From Vicingus serpentipes (GTDB lineage Bacteria > Bacteroidota > Bacteroidia > Flavobacteriales_E > Vicingaceae), in assembly GCF_007993035.1 (NCBI RefSeq), contig NZ_VOOS01000003.1, positions 213,501 to 277,500 of the forward strand: a stretch of 64,000 bases of DNA, read 5' to 3'. Positions 9,362 to 18,306 of the stretch are shown in pieces (the stretch's first letter is position 1; every line of letters begins with the position of its first letter). The notes under the pieces were generated by a model. That model was not told the origin of the DNA. It made no database searches and worked only from the letters and a program-made list of their open reading frames with translations. The translations under genes were made by a program, and so were the position numbers.

Positions 9362-12121
9362 TTATCTAACAACAATCTTTTTACTATATATCTGATTAGC
9401 TGTTTGAATAGTTACGATATACATTCCATTGGCAATATCTAAAGGAATATTTTCATTGTTAGCAAGGATTGTTTTTATTAGTTGCCCTTGTATATTGTAA
9501 ATAGATACCGTTCCATTCTCTATGTCTCCAATTTCTATTTTTTTGGAAGTATTATTATAATAAATCATGTTTGATAAATCAGTACTTAAGGCAATTGTAT
9601 TAGAATATGAATATTCACCATTAAAATCAGTTTGTTTTAATCGGTAATAATTGATAGGGTTTGTTATTCTGTCATCAGTAAACTGATAGTATTGATTTGT
9701 AGAACTATTACCTGCTCCATTTATTATTCCTATCTCATTAAAGTTAAAACCATCTTCTGCTCTTTCTAAAGTGAAATAATCGTTATTTATTTCAGTAGTA
9801 GTTGTCCATTCTAATAAATTACCATACACTGTTTTTTTGCCTTTAAAGAATAACAGTTTAATAGGTAATACTTCAGTTGTAACATTACAATCAGCTAAAA
9901 CTCCAACAGAAACAGCATTACCGCCTGGTGAAGTTGATGAAAAAGTTGCGAATTCACCATCGCCTTGATTACTAGAAGTATAAGAATAAGTATAAGAGTA
10001 AGTATTTCCATCAGTTGCAGTAATATCTAGATCGAAATCTTTCGTACCACTTGAATTCCCGAAATTACCACTATCATGCCAAGTGTCTCCAGTTGAAGCA
10101 GCTGATTGTCCAAAAACTACATAAATAGGACCTTGCCCGCATAAACCTGACCAATCAAAATTTACTTCTGCACAGATACTTGAAGATACTAATAACATAG
10201 TTGAATTCGGAGGTAGAGTTTGTCCGTTAGCATCATAAAATACAGTCCCACAAGCAGCACTATCATTCATTGTAGTGATAGTTGAATTATTGCTAACTAC
10301 TGTACCAAGAAGGTCGTAAGCAGGAAAAGCCGGATAGATTAAATCAAAATTAGCTGAATTCACTAAAACGCTATTTGCTCCTGTGTTAGCAAAAACAATT
10401 TCAGACCTTCCTTCACCACCACATCCTACAGGGTCGCAACCATTAAATAATACACTTGTAATATGTGGGGGAGCACAATGTCCATCTGTTAGATTGATTG
10501 TAAAAGTTGAAGATTCACTACCAATAACATATGGGTTTGATGAAATTACTCTTATTTTATAGTTTGCTCCGTTTGGTGTGCCTCCTGGTATAGTAAAGTT
10601 TATTGTTCCACTATTAGCAGTAGAAACTAATGTTCCAATGTTAATTGGAGATCCAAAATTTCCTGAACCATCTGATAATTGAGCGGTGTATACGTTACCA
10701 GCACCAAAAGTATCTGTAGAGGTGAAAGCAACTGTTCCATTATCACTTACTGCACATTGAACACTAAAAGGACTTCCTGAAACTGATCCAGTAGTAATTG
10801 TATTTGTAGGTGGTGTTGATCCACAAATACTAACATCATCAATCCATAATTCTCCAGCGCGGGTTGTTGAAAATTCAAATAAGCCTCCAGTATATTGTCC
10901 AGAGGTATAATCTATATCAGTTTGAGTTCCTGCTGAAGTTTCTCCAGATCCTGAATCATAGTATAATTGCCAAATACCAGCACTGGTACGAGTAATTCTT
11001 ATACAAACATCATCAGTACTATTCCAATCATAAGCACTAGTTATTATTGCAGTATAAACACCAGCATCAACTCTATATAAAGTAATTAAATCAGAGGTTC
11101 CAGTTAGATTAACACCAACTGTATAACCGTTAGGAGTGCCAAAAAAATCTGAGCCATCAGAAATTAAATAATAACCAAAATAATTACTTCCAGAAGGGTC
11201 CCAATTTCCATTTCGCATACAAAAAGACCATTCAAAATCACTAGTAGTTAAATCTTGAACACCAAGGTCGTGAAAAATATAACTTGTACCTGATACTCCA
11301 GATAAGTTATGATTTAGTTCTCCTGAAGATATGGCCCAATCAGTAGTGTTCGACCATTGGGATAAGGTTGCACTAAAATCATCTGAAAAAATAGGAGTAC
11401 AACTAACTGGGCAATTCCATTGAGCATATAACGTAATGTCAGCAGAAAAATCATAAGTTGCTCCATCAGAATAAGATGTGCCGCTCCCGTTTGAAACTGT
11501 ATTCCATTCAATAAAAGTACAACCAGTTTGTGTAAATGAATTGGTTGTTAAAGCAGTTGAACTACTAGCAGTTTGATCGCTCATAGATCCACCATCACTT
11601 CCATTTCCGTTAAAGTTCACAGTGTAATTGCTTGATCCACTACAAACACCGGTTGAAATAGAAACATCATCGAGAGCTATATTGCCACTAGTCTTATTTG
11701 TGTAAATAAACTTTAAATATCTAGAGTTGCAAGACAATGTTTCTGTTTCTGAATTACTTGTATTTGATATGTTTATATAATTATTTACATCTGAATAAGT
11801 AATTCCATCTATTGACTCTTGAACAGTAAATGTTCCAGTAATGTTTGATCCTGAGCTTGGATTACCTTTAATACAAAAAGTTAAATCTGAAGCAGGACCA
11901 TTATAATTAACGATGATGTAATCGCCCGAAGTATTAAATTGTGCTGATGATGAATTAGATGCGCCACAAACATCAGTTCCATAAGTAGATGTACCTGATT
12001 TAGACCAGCCAGTTGGCTCCGCTCCTGACCATGTATCTCTGGAAACCGGAATTGTAGCTTGTGAATGTAAATTCCTGCAGATAAGAAGAACAATACTTAA
12101 TAGTATTACTCGAAAAAGCAT
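9362..12121 (-). CDS. Large secreted protein, T9SS type A cargo
   Basis: A 919-residue exported protein with a signal peptide (1-21). Domains by eye: an N-terminal discoidin/F5-8-like beta region (about 25-157), one InlB/Listeria-Bacteroides B-repeat (about 166-236, ending ITLYAQW), a LamG-like jelly roll (about 243-434), an Ig-like stretch (about 440-545), a domain shared with the neighbouring 743-residue protein (about 553-735), a FTLERAEDG/YYRLKQTDFNGEYSYS module, and a T9SS type A sorting domain (about 848-919, IYNIQGQLIKT...GMYIVTI...KKIVVR). It is probably a surface adhesin or matrix protein. The start codon follows a structured leader by 9 bases. No enzyme motif was recognised. Confidence 0.85.
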   Translation of the reverse strand: MLFRVILLSIVLLICRNLHSQATIPVSRDTWSGAEPTGWSKSGTSTYGTDVCGASNSSSAQFNTSGDYIIVNYNGPASDLTFCIKGNPSSGSNITGTFTVQESIDGITYSDVNNYINISNTSNSETETLSCNSRYLKFIYTNKTSGNIALDDVSISTGVCSGSSNYTVNFNGNGSDGGSMSDQTASSSTALTTNSFTQTGCTFIEWNTVSNGSGTSYSDGATYDFSADITLYAQWNCPVSCTPIFSDDFSATLSQWSNTTDWAISSGELNHNLSGVSGTSYIFHDLGVQDLTTSDFEWSFCMRNGNWDPSGSNYFGYYLISDGSDFFGTPNGYTVGVNLTGTSDLITLYRVDAGVYTAIITSAYDWNSTDDVCIRITRTSAGIWQLYYDSGSGETSAGTQTDIDYTSGQYTGGLFEFSTTRAGELWIDDVSICGSTPPTNTITTGSVSGSPFSVQCAVSDNGTVAFTSTDTFGAGNVYTAQLSDGSGNFGSPINIGTLVSTANSGTINFTIPGGTPNGANYKIRVISSNPYVIGSESSTFTINLTDGHCAPPHITSVLFNGCDPVGCGGEGRSEIVFANTGANSVLVNSANFDLIYPAFPAYDLLGTVVSNNSTITTMNDSAACGTVFYDANGQTLPPNSTMLLVSSSICAEVNFDWSGLCGQGPIYVVFGQSAASTGDTWHDSGNFGNSSGTKDFDLDITATDGNTYSYTYSYTSSNQGDGEFATFSSTSPGGNAVSVGVLADCNVTTEVLPIKLLFFKGKKTVYGNLLEWTTTTEINNDYFTLERAEDGFNFNEIGIINGAGNSSTNQYYQFTDDRITNPINYYRLKQTDFNGEYSYSNTIALSTDLSNMIYYNNTSKKIEIGDIENGTVSIYNIQGQLIKTILANNENIPLDIANGMYIVTIQTANQIYSKKIVVR

Positions 12122-12130
12122 TTGTATTCT

Positions 12131-12188
12131 GTAATAATTATAAAATGGTTTCGGGAATTTCCCTGTAGGTGATCATTTTATAATTTAC
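12131..12188 (-). promoter_or_regulatory. Structured leader element, copy 1
   Basis: Read on the minus strand, an 11-base-pair perfect stem (12184-12174 with 12147-12137) plus 4 further pairs (12188-12185 with 12134-12131, two-base bulge) encloses a 26-base core, 12173-12148. The core starts ATCACCTA, contains GGGAAATTCCC and ends GAAAC. It matches 23 of 26 bases of the core at 14644-14669, while the stem arms are unrelated in sequence. Nine bases separate the stem from the ATG at 12121. The likely transcription start (about 12187) coincides with the first stem base. Probable cis-acting RNA; ligand or partner unknown. Confidence 0.75.
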
Positions 12189-12193
12189 AGAAG

Positions 12194-12228
12194 TAAAGTT
12201 ACTTAAATTAGGTGTTTAATTTGTTAAG
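12194..12228 (-). promoter_or_regulatory. Likely promoter of the 919-residue cargo gene
   Basis: On the minus strand CTTAACA (12228-12222) lies 20 bases before TAACTTTA (12201-12194), which matches TAnnTTTG in 7 of 8 positions. The same CTTAACA box occurs 21 bases before the -7 box of the upstream neighbour gene (14688-14723). Transcription would begin at or beside the first base of the hairpin leader. Confidence 0.55.
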
Positions 12229-12252
12229 GATAGGTTAAGCAGCTATTAATAT

Positions 12253-12273
12253 TTTTCAACAAAATGTTGAAAA
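12253..12273. other. Short perfect hairpin / inverted repeat
   Basis: TTTTCAACA (12253-12261) and TGTTGAAAA (12265-12273) form 9 pairs around a 3-base loop. It lies between the terminator of the upstream gene and the putative promoter of the 919-residue protein gene. It lacks a following T run on the minus strand beyond AAAAATATT, so it could be an operator site rather than a terminator. Confidence 0.4.
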
Positions 12274-12308
12274 CGAATTAAATATGAAATTTAGTTTACT
12301 AAAAAAAG

Positions 12309-12354
12309 AAAAATTGGTATTAAAAGAATAATTAAAATTTTAATACCAATTTTT
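12309..12354 (-). terminator. Terminator of the 743-residue cargo gene
   Basis: AAAAATTGGTATTAAAA (12309-12325) and TTTTAATACCAATTTTT (12338-12354) form a perfect 17-base-pair stem with a 12-base loop. On the minus strand the stem runs into TTTTTCTTTTTT. It lies about 33 bases past the stop codon at 12387 and indicates that the two tandem cargo genes are separate transcripts. Confidence 0.85.
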
Positions 12355-12386
12355 GAAAATCTTGAACAGTTTTAATTTTAATCATT

Positions 12387-14618
12387 TTATTTTAATAAAG
12401 TTATATGCCCTGTTAAAGTTTCTGTTAATTCATTATTCCAAGTAATTGTAGAAATATAAAAATAAGTTCCATCAGCAACTAGTGTTCCTTCGTAATAGCC
12501 ATCCCAACTTCCATCAATAGCATCCCAACTATATAATTCTTTTCCCCATCTATTAAATATTTTACAAGTTAAGCTAGAAATATTTTCTCCTTTAATTGTA
12601 AAAACGTCATTTGTAAAGTCGTTATTTGGAGTAAATACATTTGGTATGTAAACGGTATTTGGCCTTTCAAAAAGAAGTGTTTCTTGATAAGTGTCTTGAC
12701 AGTTATTATTTGAAGCAGTTAAAGTTACAGTGTATTCTCCATTCTCTATGTACGAAGTTGAAGGGTTTTCATTTAAACTTAATTGACCATTACCAAAATT
12801 CCAGCTAAAATTTGTAGCAGAAAGGGAAGATTCATTTGTAAAATTGATAATTGATGGAAGTTCACTGCCATAAAAATAATCAGAAGAAAATAATGCTGTA
12901 ATGCTATTGTCTAAAATTGTTTTGTAGGCTGTATCTGATCCGCATTCATTGGTTACAGATAAAAAGACATTAGCGGCTGAGCTAAAGTTTTGGGTTATAG
13001 AATTGCTACCAGTTGACCATAAATAATTTCCATTTCCACCAGCAGTTAATTGAACAACATTGTTACAAATTATGGTATCTCCAGTAATAGAAGCAACAGG
13101 TAAAGTTCCAGGAGAAACTATTAATGATTCGCTATCAGAACCGCAAGAGTTTGTAGATGAAACAGAATAGGTACCAATTGAACTTACGGTAATACTTGAC
13201 GTAGTCTCGGAAGTATTCCATAAATAATTGTCTGATCCGCTGGCTATTAATGTAATGGTTTCACCATTACAAATAACATTGGTAGCTGAAGAACTACTTA
13301 ATGAAATTGTTGGTGGAAATAATACGGTGATTGAAATACTTTGAGAATCGCGATAGCAATTGTTATATCCAATTACATAATAATCACCAGTATTACTAAC
13401 ACTTTGAGAGGTTGAATTAGCGTTGTTGAACCAGGTGTAATTTGGGGCTCCGCTAGCTGTTAAAACTGCTGAATTACCATTGCAAATAGTAGTATTTGGC
13501 GTTGTTAAGTTTAGATTAATTGTTGGTGCATCAGTAATTGTTATATTATCAGAAGCACTTCCACAAGAAGAGTTACTAGTTACACTATAATTTCCTGAAG
13601 TTAAAACATAAATTGAATTAGAAGTACTTCCTGTGTTCCAGGTGTAATTTCCTGAACCACTTGCAGTAAGTAAAATACTATCACCACTACAAAGCTCTGT
13701 TGAGGATGAGGTAATCGTTGCTATAGAAGTATTTCCTCCAACTTCTACTAGAACACTATCTTTTGTTGGCTGACCACAATTTGTAGCACCTTCGTAATAA
13801 ATATAGAAATCACTATTGTCAGTTGAAACAGAATAATAACTTGTAGTTGAATTAGAGTTTGAAGAAAAAGTCCCGTTACCTCCAATCCATGTTGTTGAAG
13901 AAAAGCTTCCATTTATAGTTGCTGATAAATCAATTGTATCTCCAGGACATATAGTAAAACCAGTTTCATTAATATCAATTGTATTAATTACTATTGGGGC
14001 GGTACATCCATTATTAATATATGTAGGAGAACCAGGCCAAGTATAATCAACTGCAGCCCCGTCACCTCCAGTCAAATCAGTAGGTAAATAAGATACAACA
14101 TCTGAACAACCTGCGGGAGAGCTAAAACTAATAGTTAAAGTTTTTACTGATGAAGAGGAATTAGAAAAATGACCAAGTGTATTCCCTGGGCATTGAAAAA
14201 TTGCATAAACGGTATCATTTAAATTTGCAAATGAATTTGCAGAAACATCAAATAATGTGCTCGTAAATAAAATAACAGAAGCTCCTGCGGGAAGAATATT
14301 TGCAGTTGGTTCTAATATTACTCCGCACCCAGTAATTGTACTATTTAAACTTGCTACTTTAGATGCTGTTGTTCCATTTTTACAAATTCCATCGTAAGAG
14401 TTACTAGTTGTTGGCCAACTGACATTCATGTCATTATAATTTAAATTGTTTGGTCCAACTGTAAAACGTACCATTTCGTTGTCAGATTCAGGAGAACCAC
14501 AGGCATCTACAAGAATGCTTTCAATTTCAAAACAAGAACTAGGAGTTTGAGATTTAACAGTTGTAATTGTAAAAACAACAAAAGTAGCTATAAGGCATAC
14601 TCTATTAAAAAATAACAT
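12387..14618 (-). CDS. Secreted Ig/PKD protein, T9SS type B cargo
   Basis: A 743-residue exported protein with a signal peptide (1-24, ending VKSQ). Residues about 33-200 form a Cys-containing domain also seen at 553-735 of the downstream neighbour. Five Ig-like repeats of about 55-70 residues follow (about 220-293, 304-363, 374-432, 445-503, 512-568), each with C.G then LTASG...NY.W and a second Cys. A PKD-like domain occupies about 575-651 (FSWNFGNG, GEYTVTLTASN). The end (655-743) is a T9SS type B (CHU_C) domain: IPNVFTPNNDFTNDVF, IFNRWGKELY, DGTYFYI. This is the class of protein associated with adhesion and gliding. The start codon lies 12 bases after a structured leader. Confidence 0.88.
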   Translation of the reverse strand: MLFFNRVCLIATFVVFTITTVKSQTPSSCFEIESILVDACGSPESDNEMVRFTVGPNNLNYNDMNVSWPTTSNSYDGICKNGTTASKVASLNSTITGCGVILEPTANILPAGASVILFTSTLFDVSANSFANLNDTVYAIFQCPGNTLGHFSNSSSSVKTLTISFSSPAGCSDVVSYLPTDLTGGDGAAVDYTWPGSPTYINNGCTAPIVINTIDINETGFTICPGDTIDLSATINGSFSSTTWIGGNGTFSSNSNSTTSYYSVSTDNSDFYIYYEGATNCGQPTKDSVLVEVGGNTSIATITSSSTELCSGDSILLTASGSGNYTWNTGSTSNSIYVLTSGNYSVTSNSSCGSASDNITITDAPTINLNLTTPNTTICNGNSAVLTASGAPNYTWFNNANSTSQSVSNTGDYYVIGYNNCYRDSQSISITVLFPPTISLSSSSATNVICNGETITLIASGSDNYLWNTSETTSSITVSSIGTYSVSSTNSCGSDSESLIVSPGTLPVASITGDTIICNNVVQLTAGGNGNYLWSTGSNSITQNFSSAANVFLSVTNECGSDTAYKTILDNSITALFSSDYFYGSELPSIINFTNESSLSATNFSWNFGNGQLSLNENPSTSYIENGEYTVTLTASNNNCQDTYQETLLFERPNTVYIPNVFTPNNDFTNDVFTIKGENISSLTCKIFNRWGKELYSWDAIDGSWDGYYEGTLVADGTYFYISTITWNNELTETLTGHITLLK

Positions 14619-14630
14619 GTTTTAGCGCAA

Positions 14631-14683
14631 CAAAAACAAAGTGGTTTCAGGAATTTCCATCTAGGTGATCACGTTTGTTTTTC
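14631..14683 (-). promoter_or_regulatory. Structured leader element, copy 2
   Basis: On the minus strand 14682-14674 (AAAAACAAA) pairs with 14640-14632 (TTTGTTTTT), and GTG (14672-14670) pairs with CAC (14643-14641), with one bulged C. They enclose a 26-base core, 14669-14644, beginning ATCACCTA, containing GGAAATTCC and ending GAAAC. The core differs from copy 1 (12148-12173) at only 3 positions, whereas the arms have changed in sequence but kept pairing (including A-T to G-C at the closing pairs). The ATG at 14618 follows 12 bases after the stem. Same geometry as copy 1. Confidence 0.75.
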
Positions 14684-14687
14684 AATG

Positions 14688-14723
14688 CAAATTTAAGAAG
14701 ATTAATACTTTATGAATGTTAAG
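14688..14723 (-). promoter_or_regulatory. Likely promoter of the 743-residue cargo gene
   Basis: Minus-strand TAAATTTG (14695-14688) is a perfect TAnnTTTG -7 box. CTTAACA (14723-14717) lies 21 bases upstream, taking the place of the usual TTG. The predicted start, about 14682, is the first base of the hairpin leader. Confidence 0.6.
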
Positions 14724-14814
14724 AGCAAGTTAATTTTTGCACAATTGTTTATAAGTAGCTTATTATTTTTAAAAGTTGGCACTAAAAATATACCATAATA
14801 TCTGTTCCAAATTT

Positions 14815-14822
14815 TATCTTTG
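14815..14822 (+). promoter_or_regulatory. -7 box of guaA, possible leaderless start
   Basis: TATCTTTG is a perfect TAnnTTTG box that ends 4 bases before the guaA ATG at 14827. With the usual distance from this box to the start point, transcription would begin at or next to the start codon. No TTG at 17-23 bases upstream was found. Confidence 0.55.
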
Positions 14823-14826
14823 CGAA

Positions 14827-16356
14827 ATGGAAAAAATAGTGATTTTAGATTTTGGCTCACAATACACGCAATTAATTGCAAGAAGAGTTAGAGAATTAAA
14901 TGTTTATTGTGAAATACATCCACATAATAAACCTCCAGAAATTGATAAAACAGTAAAAGGAGTAATCCTTTCAGGAAGTCCATTTTCTGTTAGAGATGAA
15001 AAATCTCCAAAACCAGATTTATCTATTTATAGAAAAAAATTACCATTATTGGGAGTTTGTTTTGGAGCTCAATATTTAGCATCTAGTAATGGAGGTGAAG
15101 TACTACCATCTAGCACCAGAGAATATGGACGTGCAAATTTATCTTTTGTTGATAATACTCATCCTTTGATGAAAGGAGTTAGTGATAATTCACAGGTATG
15201 GATGTCGCATGGAGATACGATTAAAAAATTACCCGAAAACACAAAAATATTTGCAAGTACTGCTGATGTTGAAATTGCTGGGTATGAGTTTGAAAATGAA
15301 GACACTTATGCTATTCAATTTCACCCAGAAGTATACCATTCAAAAGATGGAGGAACAATGCTTAAGAATTTTATAGTTGGTGTTTGTAAATGTGCCCAAG
15401 ATTGGACACCAAATTCTTTTGTAGAAGAAACGGTTGAAGGATTAAAAGAAAAAATTGGAAACGATAAAGTTGTTTTAGGTTTATCGGGAGGAGTTGATAG
15501 CACAGTCGCTGCAGTATTACTTCATAAAGCAATAGGTAAAAATTTGTATTGCATTTTTGTTGATAATGGTTTACTGCGTAAAAATGAATTTGAAAGTGTT
15601 TTAAAACAATATGAACATTTAGGACTAAATGTAAAAGGAGTTGACGCAAAAAATAAGTTTTATTCAGCATTAGAAGGAGAAAAAGATCCAGAGAAAAAGC
15701 GAAAAGCAATTGGTAAAGTTTTTATTGATGTTTTTGATGAAGAATCTCATTTAATTGAAGATGTTAAATGGTTAGCACAAGGAACTATATATCCAGATGT
15801 AATTGAATCAGTTTCAGCAACAGGAGGACCATCACAAACTATAAAATCGCATCATAATGTTGGTGGATTGCCTGATTACATGAAATTACAAATTGTAGAA
15901 CCTTTACGTTTATTATTTAAAGATGAAGTTAGACGTGTTGGTCGTTCAATGGGCTTAAATGAAGAGCTTTTAGGAAGGCATCCTTTTCCTGGTCCTGGAC
16001 TAGCAATTCGTATATTAGGAGATATTACAGCTGAAAAGGTACGGATTTTGCAAGAGGTCGATTATATTTTTATTGAAGGGTTGAAAAAATCAAATTTATA
16101 TGATGAGGTATGGCAAGCGGGAGCTATTCTTTTACCTGTTCAATCTGTAGGGGTAATGGGAGATGAACGTACATATGAGCAAGCAGTTGCGTTACGTGCA
16201 GTTGAGTCAACGGATGGAATGACTGCTGATTGGTGTCATCTACCTTATGAATTTTTAGCAAAAACTTCTAATGAGATAATTAACAAAGTAAAAGGAGTTA
16301 ATCGTGTGGTTTATGACATTAGTTCAAAACCTCCAGCAACAATTGAGTGGGAATAA
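14827..16356 (+). CDS. guaA: GMP synthase (glutamine-hydrolysing)
   Basis: A 509-residue enzyme making GMP from XMP, ATP and glutamine. The class I amidotransferase domain has the Cys nucleophile in [10 protein letters not shown] and the His/Glu pair in FHPEVYHS. The ATP-pyrophosphatase P-loop is [19 protein letters not shown] (about 217-235). The dimerisation domain has [15 protein letters not shown], and the protein ends in the XMP-binding [11 protein letters not shown]. An upstream in-frame TTG at 14776 would add 17 residues that do not belong to the family; the ATG at 14827 ([13 protein letters not shown]) is the family start. Confidence 0.97.
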   Translation: MEKIVILDFGSQYTQLIARRVRELNVYCEIHPHNKPPEIDKTVKGVILSGSPFSVRDEKSPKPDLSIYRKKLPLLGVCFGAQYLASSNGGEVLPSSTREYGRANLSFVDNTHPLMKGVSDNSQVWMSHGDTIKKLPENTKIFASTADVEIAGYEFENEDTYAIQFHPEVYHSKDGGTMLKNFIVGVCKCAQDWTPNSFVEETVEGLKEKIGNDKVVLGLSGGVDSTVAAVLLHKAIGKNLYCIFVDNGLLRKNEFESVLKQYEHLGLNVKGVDAKNKFYSALEGEKDPEKKRKAIGKVFIDVFDEESHLIEDVKWLAQGTIYPDVIESVSATGGPSQTIKSHHNVGGLPDYMKLQIVEPLRLLFKDEVRRVGRSMGLNEELLGRHPFPGPGLAIRILGDITAEKVRILQEVDYIFIEGLKKSNLYDEVWQAGAILLPVQSVGVMGDERTYEQAVALRAVESTDGMTADWCHLPYEFLAKTSNEIINKVKGVNRVVYDISSKPPATIEWE

Positions 16357-16372
16357 TTTAATTTTATTAATA

Positions 16373-18232
16373 TTGATTATCAAAAAGTTAATACCATATT
16401 ATGTTTTAGCAATAGCATTAATTTTTTCATTAAAAATTAATGCTCAAGTTGACACGACCACAGTTCATCAAATAAATGGTAAGGATTATTACATTCATAA
16501 TATAGAACAAGGTAATACGCTATATTTTTTGAGTAAAGTATATAATACTCCGATTGATATTATTCAAAAAGAAAATCCAAGTGTAAATGACGGCCTTAGT
16601 GTTGGAGAAAAAATATTTATTCCACTAAAAAGAGAAGTTGATACAGAAGTTATAGTAAACGGTAATTATATTCTTCATACTGTTGAAAAAGGAAGAACAC
16701 TTTATGCTTTAGCTAAAGAGTATAATGTTCAGCAAAATGATATTATTGTTTTAAATCCTGAAATTGTTGATAATGGAATAAAAGAAGGTCAGGTTATTAA
16801 AATTCCTGTCCTAAAAATTAAACAAGAGCAAGTTCCAACAAAAGAAATTAAGGAGAAGCCTATTTATAAAACACATAATGTTAATGCGGGAGAAACACTT
16901 TACTCATTAAGTAAGTTATATAAAGTTTCAGTAGACTCTATTAAAATTGTTAATGATGGCTTATTGAATGGTTTAAGGGTTGGTGAAAAAATTTATTTGC
17001 CAATTTTAGTTGAGCAAAAAAGAATAGCTACAAGTTCTACATTTAATAACATGCTTTCTTCAGACAGTATTGTTAATTCAATTAATCTGAATCTGTTTAA
17101 CACTGATTCAATCATTAAAAAGTCAGTTTATAAAATTGCCCTTTTATTGCCCTTTTATATTGAAGAAAATGAAGAAATAGTTACTAGTGCATTGCAACAA
17201 AAAGAAATTTACCCAAAATCTAAATATGCAGTAGAGTTTTACCATGGAGTTGTTTTAGCGCTAGATTCTTTATCAAATCAAGATGTTAATTTTGAGTTAT
17301 TGGTTTATGATACTAAAGGACAAGACTCAATATCTACAAGAAAAGCTTTGAAAAAAATAGATATTGAAAAAGTGGATTTAATTATTGGGCCTCTTTATTA
17401 TAGTAACTTTGAAGTTGCTTCTCAATTTGCTTTAGAAAGAAATATCCCGATTATATCCCCTGTAAAACAAAACAATAAAATCCTTTTAGGAAACCAATTT
17501 GTATTTAAAGCAGTTCCTTCAAAAATGTCAATTCTTAAGCATATAGCTCATTTAGCAGTAGATAGCTTTAGTACAAATAATAATTTAATAACGATAGAGC
17601 ATATAACTTCTAAAGAAAAATCATTAGCTGATGCTTACATCAAAGATTATAATGAGTTAATGATGAATAAGACAGATACACTAATCTATTCTTCAATGAA
17701 AAAAGTTCAGTTATCTAATGCTCAAGAAATTATTTCTAGTTTAAATAAATTAACTAACAATGTCATGTTTGTTCCTTCTAGCAATAGCACATTTGTAACT
17801 AACTTGTTTAGTGTTTTAACAAATGTTTTAACCACCAAAGATTATAAGTCATGTAAAGTTACTTTGATTGGATTAGAAGAATGGTTACAATTCGACAATA
17901 TTGATTTAGAATATTTTCAAACACTTAATGTTTACCTACCAATAAATCAATTTATTGATTATGAAAATGAAAGTGTGGTAACAATGATAAATAAATATTA
18001 TGAAAGCACTAAAACTTATCCTTCAAATTCATCTTTCTTAGGTTTTGATATTGCCTATTATTTTGGGAATAAGTTAAAAACAAATGGAAATGTTTTTACT
18101 AATGAAGAAAAATTATCATCTTTTACTTCATTAGAATTTAATTTTCTTAAAACCGGAGTTGAAAGTGGTTTTGAAAATACACATTCAACTATAGTTGGAT
18201 TTCAAAATTACAAGGTCGAAAGGATAGATTAA
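16373..18232 (+). CDS. Triple LysM protein with periplasmic-binding fold
   Basis: A 619-residue exported protein. I chose TTG at 16373 because it gives a clean signal peptide (IIKKLIPYYVLAIALIFSLK, then INAQ); the open frame continues upstream into guaA but that part is not plausible protein. Three LysM domains at about 38-83, 95-140 and 165-208 each have a HN(I/V)..G.TLY.L(S/A)K..(Y) core and should bind peptidoglycan. The rest (about 250-610) resembles a type I periplasmic-binding protein (LivK-like): KIALLLPFYIEE, DLIIGPLYYSNFE, NIPIISPVKQNN. The fusion is known in Bacteroidota; the ligand is unknown. It follows guaA by 16 bases. Confidence 0.85.
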   Translation: MIIKKLIPYYVLAIALIFSLKINAQVDTTTVHQINGKDYYIHNIEQGNTLYFLSKVYNTPIDIIQKENPSVNDGLSVGEKIFIPLKREVDTEVIVNGNYILHTVEKGRTLYALAKEYNVQQNDIIVLNPEIVDNGIKEGQVIKIPVLKIKQEQVPTKEIKEKPIYKTHNVNAGETLYSLSKLYKVSVDSIKIVNDGLLNGLRVGEKIYLPILVEQKRIATSSTFNNMLSSDSIVNSINLNLFNTDSIIKKSVYKIALLLPFYIEENEEIVTSALQQKEIYPKSKYAVEFYHGVVLALDSLSNQDVNFELLVYDTKGQDSISTRKALKKIDIEKVDLIIGPLYYSNFEVASQFALERNIPIISPVKQNNKILLGNQFVFKAVPSKMSILKHIAHLAVDSFSTNNNLITIEHITSKEKSLADAYIKDYNELMMNKTDTLIYSSMKKVQLSNAQEIISSLNKLTNNVMFVPSSNSTFVTNLFSVLTNVLTTKDYKSCKVTLIGLEEWLQFDNIDLEYFQTLNVYLPINQFIDYENESVVTMINKYYESTKTYPSNSSFLGFDIAYYFGNKLKTNGNVFTNEEKLSSFTSLEFNFLKTGVESGFENTHSTIVGFQNYKVERID

Positions 18233-18306
18233 TTCACTTATCTATAAAAATATACCGCTTATTTAGGAATACAACCCTTTAGTATAATTATACCTGTTTG
18301 TAAGGA

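Noticed and set aside
11314-12093. Open frames overlapping the 919-residue gene on the same strand
   Set aside because: They are out-of-frame shadows of a long gene with a signal peptide, domains and a sorting signal.
12137-12184. Leader copy 1 as a promoter-inversion (phase-variable) site
   Set aside because: Invertible promoters conserve the inverted arms and vary the middle; here the middle is conserved between copies and the arms vary.
12915-13961. Repetitive region considered as a CRISPR array or recent DNA repeat
   Set aside because: The repeats are 55-70 residue Ig-like protein domains with diverged DNA and no uniform spacers.
16304-16372. Upstream extension of the LysM protein into guaA
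   Set aside because: The first residues do not look like a signal peptide and overlap guaA by 53 bases; the TTG at 16373 gives a clean signal peptide.
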